Origin: Gordionus sp. m RMFG-2023
Taxonomy: Eukaryota > Nematomorpha > Gordioida > Chordodea > Parachordodidae
Reading direction: 5' to 3'
Assembly (NCBI RefSeq): GCF_954871325.1
Contig: NC_088775.1
Span: forward strand, 74,005,561 to 74,069,560
DNA length: 64,000 bases
Positions 11,528 to 22,445 of the stretch are shown piece after piece. The notes beneath the pieces are model-generated. The model was not told where the DNA came from. It worked only from the letters and a program-made list of their open reading frames with translations, and made no database searches. Both the position numbers and the translations under genes were made by a program. Positions within the stretch are counted from its first letter, which is position 1; each line of letters begins with the position of its first letter.

Positions 11528-11928
11528 TGTCAAGAAAGCGTGATTTGACATTGGAAATCAAAACCTAAATATAAAATAAAATATATACTAAAATTATAGT
11601 TGAATCCTTTATTAAATAATAATAAATATAATTAAACACAAAGTGAAAAACATAATCAAAATAAAAGAAAAAATAAAATTAATATAATAAAAAGTAAATT
11701 TAAGTTAAAAATAATAATTTAATCATCCTTTTTCGCATCATAATTTCTCCACTATATATCCTTTTTCTTTAATCAACATTTGCATAGTCTCAATTTGTAC
11801 CGAGATTTAATTCTTTTTTCTTGAGTAGATTTGAATATCTTTCGACTTCGTAATTTTGTTTAAAAGTAATTAGCCTGTCTGGCGTTTTTCTTAATCTAGT
11901 AAATTTGCATGTTACCACAATTACAACA
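11528..11928. repeat. right LTR of the non-autonomous element
   Basis: Starts TGTCAAGAAAGCG and ends ATTACAACA, directly followed by the ACCAC target duplicate at 11929-11933. Nearly the same sequence as 8863-9275. The bases just upstream are pyrimidine-rich (cctcctctctcc). Confidence 0.85.
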
Positions 11929-11933
11929 ACCAC

Positions 11934-12335
11934 AAACCAAAGATTATTACGCTGGGCTTATAAATTATCTGCATATGATTATAATATAATGTACAAGAAT
12001 GGCGCCAATAATATAATTGCAGATGCTTTATCGCGAAACCCAATAGAGAAAAATGTAGAATAACAAGTGAAAATAAAACAGTGAAATATATAAGAAATCT
12101 TAGTTATGACACATTAACTCTATCAAGAAAAGAAATGGTACAAATATACAAAATCAAGCACCAGAATTACAAGCTTTTAGAACAAGAATAGATGAAATAG
12201 AAAATGATGACGGTATTTTATTTTGGAATGACAGATTAATCATTCCGTACTCACCAAAAAAGAGTTTTGCATATATTGCATACGGGACATCCGAGACATT
12301 ATATATGGTGGAAACTAGCAAAGTGTTCTTCATTT
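11934..12335 (+). pseudogene. Ty3/gypsy RNase H end and integrase start (3' part of the split fragment)
   Basis: Continues the fragment cut at 8862. The translation RLLRWAYKLSAYDYNIMYKN and then GANNIIADALSRNP is the conserved end of a gypsy RNase H, where the D of ADALSR is catalytic. A linker and then a broken HTGHP-like integrase zinc motif with YTWW follow near 12280-12310. Multiple stops and shifts make it inactive. Sequence from about 12420 to 12580 is the GC-rich right end of the enclosing hAT. Confidence 0.65.
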
Positions 12336-12598
12336 AAAAAAACGATTGGTACAATAAAAAAAGAAATATTGTCATTGATCATTTAATTAATTATGATTTT
12401 TCTTTAGTTATCAACAAAAATTTTAAATTTCTTAACCTGCCCACCCACCCGTCCTCCCATAGTTTCAAAATTTTTTAACCCGCCCTCCCGTTTGCCCATT
12501 TTTAAATTTTTTTACCCGCCCATTCACCCACCCACTTAGATGAGCGGGTGTGGGCGGGCGGGCCGAAACCGCATTCAATACAGACCTCTAGTTTCCAC

Positions 12599-13037
12599 TC
12601 TTATAATGGGTTGAACTCATGACATTGGTTGGACTTGGCCTGAATGAGGGGGGGGGGGAGTTAAAAGGAATATAAATTGGATATGATTTTTAAATAAAAG
12701 GTAACATCTATCGTAAAAAAATGAATAAAATTCTCATTCCCCGTCATTTTTGATGGGCTTTCTACTAGTATAATTATTAAATTGCAAATTTATATTCATA
12801 AAAAACAATTTAAAAAATTAAAGTTTCCATGATTCACGTGAAATTTATGTTCACGCCCAATCAAGCCCAATAACGCCCGGGAAAAATTTTGGGAAGGCTT
12901 GTCACGCCTAATAAATATAAAATTTATTCACTCAACGCCGTGACCCATCTTGTCACACATAATTTCAAGGCCTGCGCCCACCTTTAATTGAAAGAACAGA
13001 TTATGAGATAATTAATCAGAGGGTATAAATTTGCTAA
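12599..13037. other. stretch without a gene
   Basis: Begins as the continuation of the host duplication unit interrupted by the hAT, with a run of 12 or so G near 12646. 12838-12990 is slightly GC-richer with repeated cacgcc words, probably another worn repeat end. Nothing coding is visible. Confidence 0.5.
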
Positions 13038-13243
13038 GGCTATGTCCTAAATATCAAAAATTGCATAAAAATAATCTCGCGCAATTTGCGCGAGTTTAAC
13101 TAAGCCATTTTAAATGGAAAATTAAAATGTTGGCCTAAATGATTTTTTCGATTTTGCGCATATTACACGATTCTTACAAATTTTACGATTCGTAAAACTT
13201 TAATCTTTTTTTCTTTAAACTTTTGCAATTTGTGCGAATAAAG

Positions 13244-14257
13244 ATGGCGAATGAATCTCAATTGATGGAAAAAATAAGGCCTCATAGATTTCTTTGGTGT
13301 AATAGCGACCTCAAATATAGGGACACTGCAGCAAGTAAAATAAAATGGGAAGAGATAGGGAAGATATATGAATTAAACTATGAGGAAATAAAAAAAAAGT
13401 TCACAGCTATAAAGTCAAAATTTAATAAATATTATTCCCTTTCAAAAAAATCAGGTATGATATTATTAAATATATTATAATTTAATTTTATATAGGTTCT
13501 GGTGCTGCTATGATAAGCAGTAGGCACTTGAAATTTATAGAAGATTATTTCTGGCTAAAAGAAAATGTGGAAGATATTTGTAAGAATGCAGAGGCAAGTT
13601 TTAGTTTGAATCAAATATCTTCACATGTATTATAACATGAAATTAGAACTATATAATAATTTATATTTAAGGATTATGAGCAAAACATCCAAGATGTGGT
13701 GAATGTACAAACATCATCACAGGTATTATAACATGAAATTAGAACTATATAATAATTTATATTTAAGGATATTATGAGCAAAACATCCAAGATGTGGTGA
13801 ATGTACAAACATCATCACAGGTATTATAACATGAAATTAGATCTATATAATGAACTATATATTAGGATTACGAGTTAAATACACATGATCTTTTAACTGA
13901 TATTGTTAATCCTATGGATATGTATGAGAAAGAAATTTTAGAGGTTAAATTAATATTATGTATATATTATTAATTTAATTATAGTTAGACATTCTTTTAA
14001 TAAAGAAAATATTAATCCATGTAGCTCAAAGAGGAAGAATTTAGATACTCCTAAATCTAAAGCTAAAAAATCTAAGAAGTATGAAAATGAAAAAATGGAG
14101 ATATTTAGGGGTACAGTTATATATTTAATAATTATTAATTTTTAAAATAGGTTTTGCTGCCAATCATACATCCCAAGGAGATGATCCCCATAATATTATG
14201 GGTTTTCTCAAATCATATCAAGCTCAATTTAATATTATGACAAAAAGAAATCTTTGA
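13244..14257 (+). CDS. MADF (Myb/SANT-like) DNA-binding partner protein of the Harbinger element
   Basis: From ATG 13244, exon 1 encodes a MADF domain: LMEKIRPHRFLW, then KYRD, KIKWEEIGKIY and KKKFTAIKSKFNKYY. In PIF/Harbinger elements such proteins help bring the transposase to DNA. Exon 1 ends at 13454; a 41-nt GT-AG intron (13455-13495) leads to an exon with HLKFIEDYFWL. Short 45-nt introns follow, around an exon present as two tandem copies (13672-13722 and 13768-13820). Later exons are Lys/Ser/Asn-rich (KSKAKKSKK) and the last (14151-14257) ends at TGA 14255. The second exon copy is 2 nt longer and breaks frame if included, and the junction near 13944-13984 does not fit cleanly, so the middle of the model is uncertain. 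Confidence 0.7.
13627..13865 (+). repeat. tandemly duplicated exon-intron unit in the MADF gene
   Basis: The block of a 45-nt intron followed by a 51-nt exon (gattatgagcaaaacatcc, ending acatcatcacag) occurs twice in a row with almost no difference. The second exon copy has an extra AT near its start. A third intron copy, more diverged, closes the array. It is a recent local duplication inside the gene. Confidence 0.8.
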
Positions 14258-14629
14258 TTTTAAATTAAAATTTATAACAATAATGTTTGTTTAGTTTATA
14301 CTGTATTTTTTTAATTATTTTATACATATTTTATATATTTTTATATCTTAATTTTTAATACCATAATATGTTAAACATATTTTGTATATTTATTTATAAT
14401 AAAAATTATTGAAATTTAGTCATTTGTCTTACTCATTAAATTAATTAGAAATAACTTACTTATATAATGTAATCAAAACAACACTTTTATTTGCACTTTT
14501 TATTGAATATTTATAAATAAATTATATAACTTTGACAAATGAAAACATTCATAAGAGATATAAGGTTATGGGAATTAAGAAATATAAGATTATGGGAATC
14601 AAAAATTAATGTGTACAAAAATTTTACAT
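14258..14629. other. spacer between the two convergent Harbinger genes
   Basis: AT-rich, no coding frame. The two genes converge on this region, so it should hold both polyadenylation signals; several AATAAA-like words are present in this composition by chance, so I do not assign one. Confidence 0.5.
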
Positions 14630-15853
14630 TTAATTATTTACAAATAAATTAAAAGTTTCTCTAATATTATTAGAGCTTTCAGTCCATCGCTGGAACTGAG
14701 ATTGGGTAAAATTGAGTATTGGGTATTGTTCATGATTTATATCTGTGCTATGATTTCCCTCAAGATCTATTATAATATTATGCAAAAGGCATAACTATTT
14801 GTATAGTGTTTGTAATATTTGTTTCTGAAGGTTTGTAAAGATGTCTGAATTTGGCACTCATGATGCCAAAGCATCTCTCTATTGATACTCTGGCTTTTGA
14901 TAATTTAGTATTGAAAGTTGATTTATTATCATTCAAATTAGTTTTGTAGGGTTTCATAATAAAATCCAATAGGGGATAAGCATCATCACCTACAAATACA
15001 TAAGGTGATATAATATCTGTAGATGGTAAAAAATTTGGATTGGGTATCTTGATGATTTTATTGATCATTCCTTCATAAAATAGGCTCTTTGAAAAGATAC
15101 TTCTATCTGAGATAGACCCAGGAAAGCCAACTTCAATCAACATGAATCTAGGAAAGAATTAAAATTTAGAAAATATATAATTACCTAGCTTTATCATCTG
15201 AAATACCTTGAATGACAATGGAGTTGTATTTTTTATAATTATAAAATGTGTAACCACTTTTTTTAGGTTGTTTTATTTTAACATGTTTTCCATCAATAGA
15301 TCCTATTATATAAGGAAAACCTGATTTCCTGAAATATTCTGCTGAAATTTCAAGCATCTGTTCAACTGTTGGTAAACAGAGATGCTTGGGTTGAAGACCA
15401 ATCCATATTAATCTACAAGTTGATGTAACTATTGTACTTACTGATGTTTTGCCAATCTTAGCATATAAAGCTATTTTTCTAAAGCTCATACCAGTTGTCA
15501 AATATCTATAAATATATAGATATTATATAAAAAAATAATCATCATACATGAGTGTTATATATAGTCTATGCTTCATACTGATAGAATTTTTATGTATAAC
15601 TATAGTGGTGTCTATAGATTCCAATTTTGTAAGAATGTAATTAAATGTTTCCACATGCATATGGAACATCTGACGAAATTTGTCAGGATATGAAGGAATA
15701 CTATCAAATATTCTAAAAATTCCTTGATCTCTAGAATTAATACATATAATATAAATCATATCATATATACCGTCCTTCTAAAAATCTATGCCTTCTTCTA
15801 GACTCAGTCGTATCTTCAAATAATATAAAATAGAGAAATAGTATATCATGCAT
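14630..15853 (-). CDS. PIF/Harbinger DDE transposase (one frameshift near the C-terminus)
   Basis: Spliced minus-strand gene from ATG 15853. Three tiny GT-AG introns restore the family sequence: 15770-15731 (40 nt), 15547-15506 (42 nt) and 15184-15148 (37 nt). Landmarks in order are RRRHRFLEGR, HRLYITL-IYLTTGMSFRKIA, a helix-turn-helix-like KTSVSTIV, the first catalytic Asp in GSIDGKHVKIKQP, GFPGSISDRSIF, the second Asp in YVFVGDDAYPLL, and the Glu in RVSIERCFGIM. Near 14785-14795 the frame shifts by one base; in the next frame the conserved LHNIIID motif follows and the protein runs to TAA at 14632-14630. The enzyme excises and inserts the element by a DDE mechanism; this copy is probably inactive because of the shift. 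Confidence 0.85.
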
Positions 15854-15967
15854 ATCAAACAATTTAAAATTGAAAATAAATGTATGATTCGGGACATGTT
15901 TCGTATCTCGCAAAACTCGCTAAAGTTGTGCATTTCGCATTGATTTAGGACACGGCCAAAGTAGAGT

Positions 15968-16213
15968 TGAAATTCAAATATCAAAAATTTTATTTAAGTT
16001 ATCTCTAAAATTATATATCTTTGTAAGATATATAGCTGGTATTTATACATAAAATCTTTTACAATTTGAATAATAAATATAAAAATAGCTTTACCAAAAT
16101 AAAAAACAAACTAATCTGAATAAAAAATAAAAAATAAGTTTTTTACAAAAATAAAAATAATATTATAGGTGAATTGAATTTTCGTTTATGATTAAGAATT
16201 TGACTATTCAACA
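15968..16213 (-). repeat. 3' LTR of element C
   Basis: On the minus strand starts TGTTGAATAGTC and ends GAATTTCA; 246 bp, against 228 bp for the other copy, with several substitutions. Just inside, the minus strand reads gaaagcttcagggagaa, a purine-rich tract suited to priming plus-strand DNA. It lies directly beside the Harbinger right end. Confidence 0.75.
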
Positions 16214-16849
16214 TTCTCCCTGAAGCTTTCCTATAATTTCATGTAAGCTGTCATTGAGAGCTTGTTGACCTTATGGTTCATCGTTTTGGCTCTTCACGTT
16301 GTAAGTCACATTTGTTATCGTTGGCTTGTCTATATTGCATTATATTTCACACGCCAAATCGTTTTTGAGTTTGTACGTTGGTTTGTTCAAATCGTTAGCT
16401 TAATATCCTTATCGTTTGTTTTCATCAATCGTTGTTTCGTCATATAAACTTGCTTGTGGTATTCTGTTGTTATTATTATCAATTTTCAAAATTGTTATCA
16501 TTATCAATAAGTCATGAATAATTAGGAATAATAATTGATCAATTGGATGTTAGAATAAGTGAATTATTAGAATATAATATATATAATAGAATCAAATTGA
16601 ATAAGTTATAATCGAATATTGAAATGATAAATCAATAAGATCATTATATAATGTTTTCAATGTTTAATTTTGCGTTTTAGTGTTAAATATTTAATTCACA
16701 TATATTTTTATATACTAAGTTAAATAATCTTTTAAATAAGCAGGTTTTTGTTTAATACGTGTTTCTAGAAGTCGCTGCTACTTTATTATTATTTATGGTA
16801 TTTTTATTTATGTCACACTTCTCTCCTTAAAAATTTCTTTAGAGTTAGT

Positions 16850-17884
16850 ATTATAATTTAAAAATGTATTGTACAATCTCTTATAATTGGCATAATGTCT
16901 TCTTATAATACCTTTATCTTTTTTAACTTGGAACATCATGTCACTTTCTTTGTGTGTGACCATGCCTTTCCACCATTTGTCATCACCTTATATTTTATAC
17001 TAAACAAAATCACCTACATTCAAGGTTCTAATACGTGATAGTGTTATTTTATCTCTATCTTCTTTTACTTCTAGCGGGATTAAACATTCTTTTAGAAAGT
17101 GTAACTCTTGTTGTGTCATCATTTTGTGTGTTTCCATAATTGAATAAAAATTAGTCAAGTGAAATATCTAAGTCAATCTTTATATTTCTTTTCATGTGCG
17201 TCTTAAACATTATCACCATACGTTCCATCTGGCCATTACACTGCTGGTGGTATGCGGACGTTAATACATGTTTGATACCATAATCATTGAAAAATTTCTC
17301 AAAATCATTATTTGTAAAGTTAGTGCCATTATCAATAACTATGGTTTCAGATATTCCGAATAGCGAAATGGCTTTAAAAATTTCTTTTAATATAATTTCA
17401 GTTGTAATATTTTTGGCAGAAACAATAATTGGAAATTGCTATAGACATCGACTATTATCAACCAATTTTTTGTGAAAAACGGACAAGCATAATCTATGTG
17501 TATCCTTACAAATGATTTGGTTGCCGAAATCCATGGTTTTTGTATCTTTTTAGGATTTTCGTGTCGTGATATATAGTAGAGTCGTCACAACTTTTACTTC
17601 CCTCTTTATGTCATTATTCATACCAGACAACCATAGGTGATCATTGGCTAAGGATTTGATTTTTCCTGCTCCCAAATGACCTTCATGTAATGCCTGAAGT
17701 ACATTTTTTTCTCATATAAGACAGAATTATGATTTTGTTGTTTTTGCAAATACAATCTTTAATTATACTTAATTTCAATTCAATGTTTTTATAAATCTTA
17801 TTTTTTATAGGCTCGTTGTTCTTAATATAATTGATGACTTGTGTTATTTCGATATCTTTGTAAATTTCGTAACGTATTTTATTA
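16850..17884 (-). pseudogene. element C integrase remnant
   Basis: Minus-strand pieces read LHEGHLGAGKIKSLA (H2C2 zinc domain), HIDYA (first catalytic Asp), DNGTNFTNNDFEKF (second Asp) and AYHQQ-NGQMERMV (catalytic Glu). Each has a near-identical counterpart in the integrase of element A at 44300-44830. Frame breaks occur throughout. The segment resumes at 18949 beyond insertion E. Confidence 0.75.
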
Positions 17885-17891
17885 AAGTTAA

Positions 17892-18940
17892 CATAGGCGT
17901 AGCCAGGATTTTCATAGAAGGGGGGGATAAGCCTGGAACAAATATGAAATATAGTTTTATTTGTTTATATAAAATAAAAATATAATAAATTACTTGTATT
18001 GTATATACCTTAATATAAGAGCATGGTAATAATTTATTCCAAACAATTATAAGAAATTTATTTATAAAAAGTAAGTAGACATATAGTTTATTTTACTCTA
18101 TTATATAGAATTAGTTTTAAAATACTAGGTAAAATTCCCCTTTTACAGACATATTTGACAGTTAGAGAATATATTACAGTTAATAATTTAACAAATTTTA
18201 CTAATCAATGCTTTTGATATTAAATATAGCAACAAATCTATTTATTTTAAGTAAAAATGATATTAAAATTTAATCTTCATATTATTCATCCCACAATGTC
18301 TTAAGATATTTTCTGATGTCCTTATCAATATTTTATAGTTTTCTGTAAAATATATAATTCGCTATATTGGTAAAAATTACTAGATTGTCATTTGATAATT
18401 AGATATAATGTAAATCTACGACATATAATATTCCACTGTTTGTATTGTGCTTTAATATTTTTTTAATTTATGATTTAATTTTATCAATAGTTTTATAATT
18501 ATATTTTACTTTATTAAGATAAATAAATTAAAATTACTCACTTTATAAAAAATTATATTTGATATATTATATTATTTAGTAATTTTATGGATCTATTATT
18601 AATAATTATAATACATTTCACTTCTGTCTTAAGACTTATCTTTGGCTTATATTCCATTTATTAAAAAACATTTTTGGTTCATTTTATATATTTATAAATT
18701 TATTTTCCCAAAAATCTATAAATTATAATGAATAGTTTTATAAAAAAATATCAACTTTTACATTCTTTCTTTCAAATTATTATTTAAGATATATGCATAC
18801 ATATTTGAGGGTCAGGGAGTGAGGGGAGGACTAAGGGGGATATTTTTTATTAGCTAAAAATGATATTTACAAAAAGTGATAAATTTCTGAAGGGGGGAGG
18901 GGGGGAATTTCCCCTTGCCCCCCCCCTGGCTACGCCTATG
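17892..18940. mobile_element. element E, hAT-like non-autonomous transposon
   Basis: Ends are inverted repeats: cataggcgtagccagg at the left and the complement of cctggctacgcctatg at the right, each followed inward by G or C runs. Flanks share aagttaa (17885-17891 and 18941-18947), consistent with a 7-8 bp duplication. No coding frame. Related copies or pieces lie at 30338-31170, 49817-50920 and 56040-56232, and the short repeat at 55453-55794 has the same ends. Confidence 0.82.
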
Positions 18941-18948
18941 AAGTTAAT

Positions 18949-19396
18949 AAGTATATCCCCAAAGTCATTTGTAATTGTGATATTTTCAACAACTTCATAG
19001 TTACTTTTTTGTGGTAATCTTGAGAGACATTCAGGAACAACGTTGTATTTTCCGGCTTTATATTTTATGTTGAAATCATAACCTCCTAATGTTATATTTC
19101 ATTTTTGAAGTCTCAAGGACATAGTACTGTTGTCCTTAAGTCTTTTTGTAAAAATATGGACTAAAAGTTTATGGTCAGTAATTATTGTAAATCTAGTCCC
19201 TATTAAGTAGTTTTGTAATTGGTTTCAATATTTGCTATAAATTTTTTCAAGATATTTTGAAAGTGTTAACTCGTGAACATCCTAATAATGCATTTTTTCT
19301 TGATTCAACAACCACTGCTTTAAATTTTTAGTAATACCTTCAAAACTTACTTTGACCTGAGTTGTCCCAATGATCTTGATTAAGTTTCCGTCGTAG
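18949..19396 (-). pseudogene. element C protease end fused to RNase H (RT deleted)
   Basis: The minus strand first reads YDGNLIKIIGTTQVKVSFEG, the C-terminal half of the element's aspartic protease (A has the same with GVT). After about 100 bp of linker it passes directly into LIGTRFTIITDHKLLVHIFT and NDFGDI, which is RNase H. All of the reverse transcriptase present in A (about 0.9 kb) is absent, so the deletion joined the two sides. Confidence 0.7.
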
Positions 19397-19404
19397 GTTG
19401 TAAG

Positions 19405-21002
19405 CAGAGTTGGGCAGGACCTCCGAAAAAATAATATAGATAGATACAGATTCTTTGTTAAAAAATGAATCTTAGATACAGATACTAGTATCTTTTTCAA
19501 AATATCAAAAAGATACAAGATAAAAGATACAAGATAAAAGATACAAGATAAAAGATACAAGATAAAAGATACAAGATAAAAGATAAAAGATAAAAGATAC
19601 ATGTATCTTTTACCTTTAGAGTATCTTAAATACAAGATACTTTAAAATTATCACTATCAATTAATAGTTTATAAATTACAGTTTTTATTATTTATTTGTG
19701 AAGAACATAATATACGCATATAATATGAATGAATATTTACAATAATTAATAAAATATTTAATGATGAGTTAATTATAATAATTAGGCATTTTAATATTAG
19801 TAATAAATAGCCCATTATTACATAAGATAGGGAAGGGAGACTGGTATTTTTAATGGGAGTTAAAATTTTTGCAAAAGAGTAATTAAAATATATTCATTAT
19901 TTTATAAGATAATTAAATTTTTCAAATAATTTATCATTAGATTGCCTCTTTGAACTACTTAACATTATGCCAAAATTAAATTATCTTTCAATGAGCTGAA
20001 TTATATTTATAAAAAATTTCCTTAATGAAAGGATAATTTAAGCATTTATAATGTATTTCGACTTTCTTTAATATAATTTAAAACCTCCAGTTTAATGTTA
20101 TTTGTATTATTGAACTCAGAAAAATTTGATTCACTAAGAGAAAAATAATCATCATTTTTTTTTATAATATGTTAAATCTATCGGTGTTATAGTTTGAACT
20201 TGTATACACTCAGGTTCTACATTTAGGGCTTCTTTTATTATTATATTTTGAAAATATTTGCTCTGACTCAATCCATTAAATATGGATGTGATATAGATGT
20301 CAAAAAAGCCTCATTATATTCAAATCGTAGGAAAATGTTTTCTTAAAATCTATTGCCCATGCCACCTTAGGTAGCTTTTAATAAGGGTAGCAATATTATA
20401 AAATTGAATATTTAAGATAACCTATGCCCCCTTTTAACCACACATAAATAATATACTTAATATGTTTAACAAAATTTGTGTTTATTTTGTTTATACTGGT
20501 TTTACATCTAGCCTGTACGTTGTCTTTTTTATTTTATTTTAAAAAAAATTGCATATAAAATTTTAAGATTTGGATTTGATTCGCGGGAACTTATTTCCAT
20601 AATTTAAATTTTACTACCATGAGTGTTAATCATTCTACAAATTAAAAAAATCTTACATAAAATTGGAAAGATATTCATCGAGTGACATTTATATATGAGT
20701 TGGCTAATTTTGATTGTCATTATATTTAAATATGGTGAAAAAATAATAAGGAAATTAATACAAGTTATCGAAGAAAATAAGATATATACTGTGATATGTA
20801 AAATTTTAAACATGAATATTAAAAAGAATCGTATCTGTATCTTTTGTCAAGAAAATGAAAACCATACAAGATTCTTTTCAGAATAAAGGATCTTAGATAC
20901 AGATACTAGTATCTTATTAAAAATGCCAAAAAGATACTGAATACAAGATACAAAAGGATCTTGTATCTTAGATACAAATATTCGCGGTACTGCCCAACTC
21001 AG
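19405..21002. mobile_element. element F, hAT-like insertion in the protease of element C
   Basis: Ends cagagttgggcag and ctgcccaactcag are inverted repeats. Flanking 8-mers GTTGTAAG (19397-19404) and GCTGTAAG (21003-21010) differ at one base, and the C protease reading continues on both sides. Subterminal sequence is built of gatacaagat and agatactagtatct words. A weak minus-strand frame near 19940-20060 (RQSNDKLFEKFNYL) may be a trace of a hAT transposase end. Otherwise noncoding. Confidence 0.8.
19495..19605. repeat. 14-bp tandem repeat inside element F
   Basis: About six copies of agatacaagataaa head to tail, shrinking to agataaa units at the right. It forms part of the subterminal region near the left end of F; a shorter related patch lies near its right end (20885-20990), probably as an inverted partner. 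Confidence 0.8.
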
Positions 21003-21010
21003 GCTGTAAG

Positions 21011-21822
21011 TTGCAACTTGGATTTTTTTATTTCTGTCATGCCCATTTTCTTAGCTATATCATAAAGTATGATAGTAAATTTTGATCCTGTATCGACTTA
21101 CATTGTGGTAGTAATATCAATTTCAGAGTAGTTACAAAAGCACTGTCATTATCATTATGCGTGTTCTCATTTAAGTTGTTGACGTTAAGATCATTATCAT
21201 CGTTGTCTCTGGTAGTGTCGACTTTCTTTTCAACAATTTTTTCAATGTTCATATTGCAATTATTATTGTAATATTGATTTTAGTCATCGTATATTTGTTT
21301 TCTCTGGTTGTTATCAAGCCGTGTGTTGTTTTTACCCTAGTTAGGATCGGTAATTATTTTTGTTGTAACGATTTTGATGATCGTATTAAATCTGTTTTTT
21401 ATAAATATTACTATGCCATATGTTGTTTTTAACATAGTTATTTAAATTATTATCAGAGGATTAGTAATTATAATCTCTAAAGTTGTTATTGTTTCTAAAA
21501 TTACCATTATTGTCATAATATCCAAAAATGATATTATTGTATAGGATTGGTCATTATAATCTTTAAAGTTGTTATTGTTTCTAAAATTACCATTATTGTC
21601 ATAATATCTAAAATTGTTATTATTGTAATTCCTACTACTATTATAATTATTAATATATCTGTTGTAATAGTTTTGTCTAAAATTGTTTTTAAAATTATCA
21701 TTAGAGCCAAATCGATTGTTAGGTCTATTATAATAATTATTCTAATTCCTACAATTGTATCTAGGTAAAGTGTTATCAAAAGTATTATGTGAAGATCTAT
21801 CTGAATTCTTATATTTGTTATC
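21011..21822 (-). pseudogene. element C gag C-terminal region and protease start
   Basis: The minus strand carries an Asn-rich stretch (NNYNSSRNYNNNNFRYYDNN), as in the Gag of A, then MNIEKIVEKKVDTT and NVNNLNENTHND, matching A's MNIEEIVENKNDVT and NINNLTEHKLND. The protease start has frameshifted. It joins the gag N-terminal part at 24036 across insertion D, and the protease end across insertion F. Confidence 0.7.
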
Positions 21823-21827
21823 AACAG

Positions 21828-22154
21828 TGTTGCGTTATTATAATTATATATTTTTGTAATCTAATTTTATTTTTATATTACATTTTATGAATTCAAATTT
21901 ATCTTTTCAACTTAACTTTTTATTTTTGTAATTCAACTTATATTACTTATTATTTTGCGTAACCTTATTTATATAACTTTCGGTTTAACTTTACTTTTTT
22001 TTTATATTATTTTATTTTTTATATTCTAATTTATATTTTATAAAACGTATAAATACCTTAAGAAAAGAAAAAGAAATTAGTCAATAAAGTTAATAAAATA
22101 TATTTTTACTGACTCGAACCTCGCACCATATCGTCACCACCCATATTCTTTGCA
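21828..22154 (+). repeat. 5' LTR of element D
   Basis: Starts TGTTGCGTTATT and ends TTCTTTGCA. Contains a short tract tataaataccttaag that could be part of a promoter. Unlike the LTR of A except for the first five bases, although their interiors share a 3' region. Confidence 0.85.
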
Positions 22155-22174
22155 TGGTGCCCTTTGGGTGGTGG
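22155..22174 (+). promoter_or_regulatory. primer-binding-site candidate of element D
   Basis: TGGTGCCCTTTGGGTGGTGG follows the 5' LTR without a gap and starts with TGG, the complement of a tRNA CCA end. It shares TGGTGCCC and GGTGG with the corresponding site of A (32600-32619), which suggests both elements use the same or a related primer. I cannot name the tRNA. Confidence 0.6.
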
Positions 22175-22184
22175 ACTAGAAAAA

Positions 22185-22445
22185 GATGACTACCTATTGT
22201 GACGATTGTTTAATCCATTGAGATGACTCTATTTATATGACTACCTATTGTGATGATTGCTTAATCCATTGAGATGACTCTATTTAGACTACCTATTGTG
22301 ACGATTGTTTAATCCATTGAGATGACTCTATTTATATGACTACCTATTGTGTTGATTGCTTAACCTATGGAGATGACTACCTATTATGACTACCTTATCT
22401 ATTGTGATGTTATGACTACCTTATCTATTGTGACTACCTAAACTA
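22185..22445 (+). repeat. tandem repeat of about 53 bp in the leader of D
   Basis: About four units built from gactacctattgtgacg, attgtttaatccattgag and atgactctatttatat, then shorter broken units. It sits just after the primer-binding site, where packaging signals usually lie; A and B also carry tandem arrays in their leaders. Confidence 0.75.

Larger units (their letters stand above)
8863..11928. mobile_element. non-autonomous LTR retroelement (LARD/TRIM-like) with 5-bp TSD
   Basis: Two direct repeats of about 400-413 bp bound a 2.25-kb interior. Flanking 5-mers are both ACCAC (8858-8862 and 11929-11933), and removing the element rejoins the RNase H TDH-K-P region of the enclosing gypsy fragment. 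The interior has no retroviral motif or long credible frame on either strand, so it depends on proteins made elsewhere. The right LTR begins TGTC and both end CA. Polypyrimidine next to the right LTR suggests a minus-strand orientation, but I could not assign a primer-binding site with confidence. Confidence 0.85.
7799..12590 (-). mobile_element. hAT transposon with 8-bp TSD, filled with later insertions
   Basis: Left end tagaagtctgcattgggcgg and right end caatacagacctcta are inverted repeats. Both flanks carry GTTTCCAC (7791-7798 and 12591-12598), and the host duplication unit continues across the gap. Inside each end are arrays of cccgccca-type words. A minus-strand transposase C-terminus lies near 8261-8410. 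The remaining interior is foreign: Ty3/gypsy pieces and a non-autonomous LTR element. Confidence 0.88.
13038..15957. mobile_element. PIF/Harbinger DNA transposon
   Basis: Carries the two genes typical of PIF/Harbinger elements in opposite orientation: a MADF-domain protein on plus and a DDE transposase on minus. The ends are approximate inverted repeats starting GGC: ggctatgtcctaaat at the left and the complement of atttaggacacggcc at the right. Flanking triplets are TAA and AAA, close to the expected 3-bp TWA duplication. About 2.9 kb, close to complete, with a frameshift near the transposase C-terminus. Confidence 0.82.

Noticed and set aside
21534-21824. Ile-rich minus-strand frame and its plus-strand twin
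   Set aside because: Shifted reading of the Asn-rich gag region of element C (aat/att codons); the homologous frame is the Asn-rich one.
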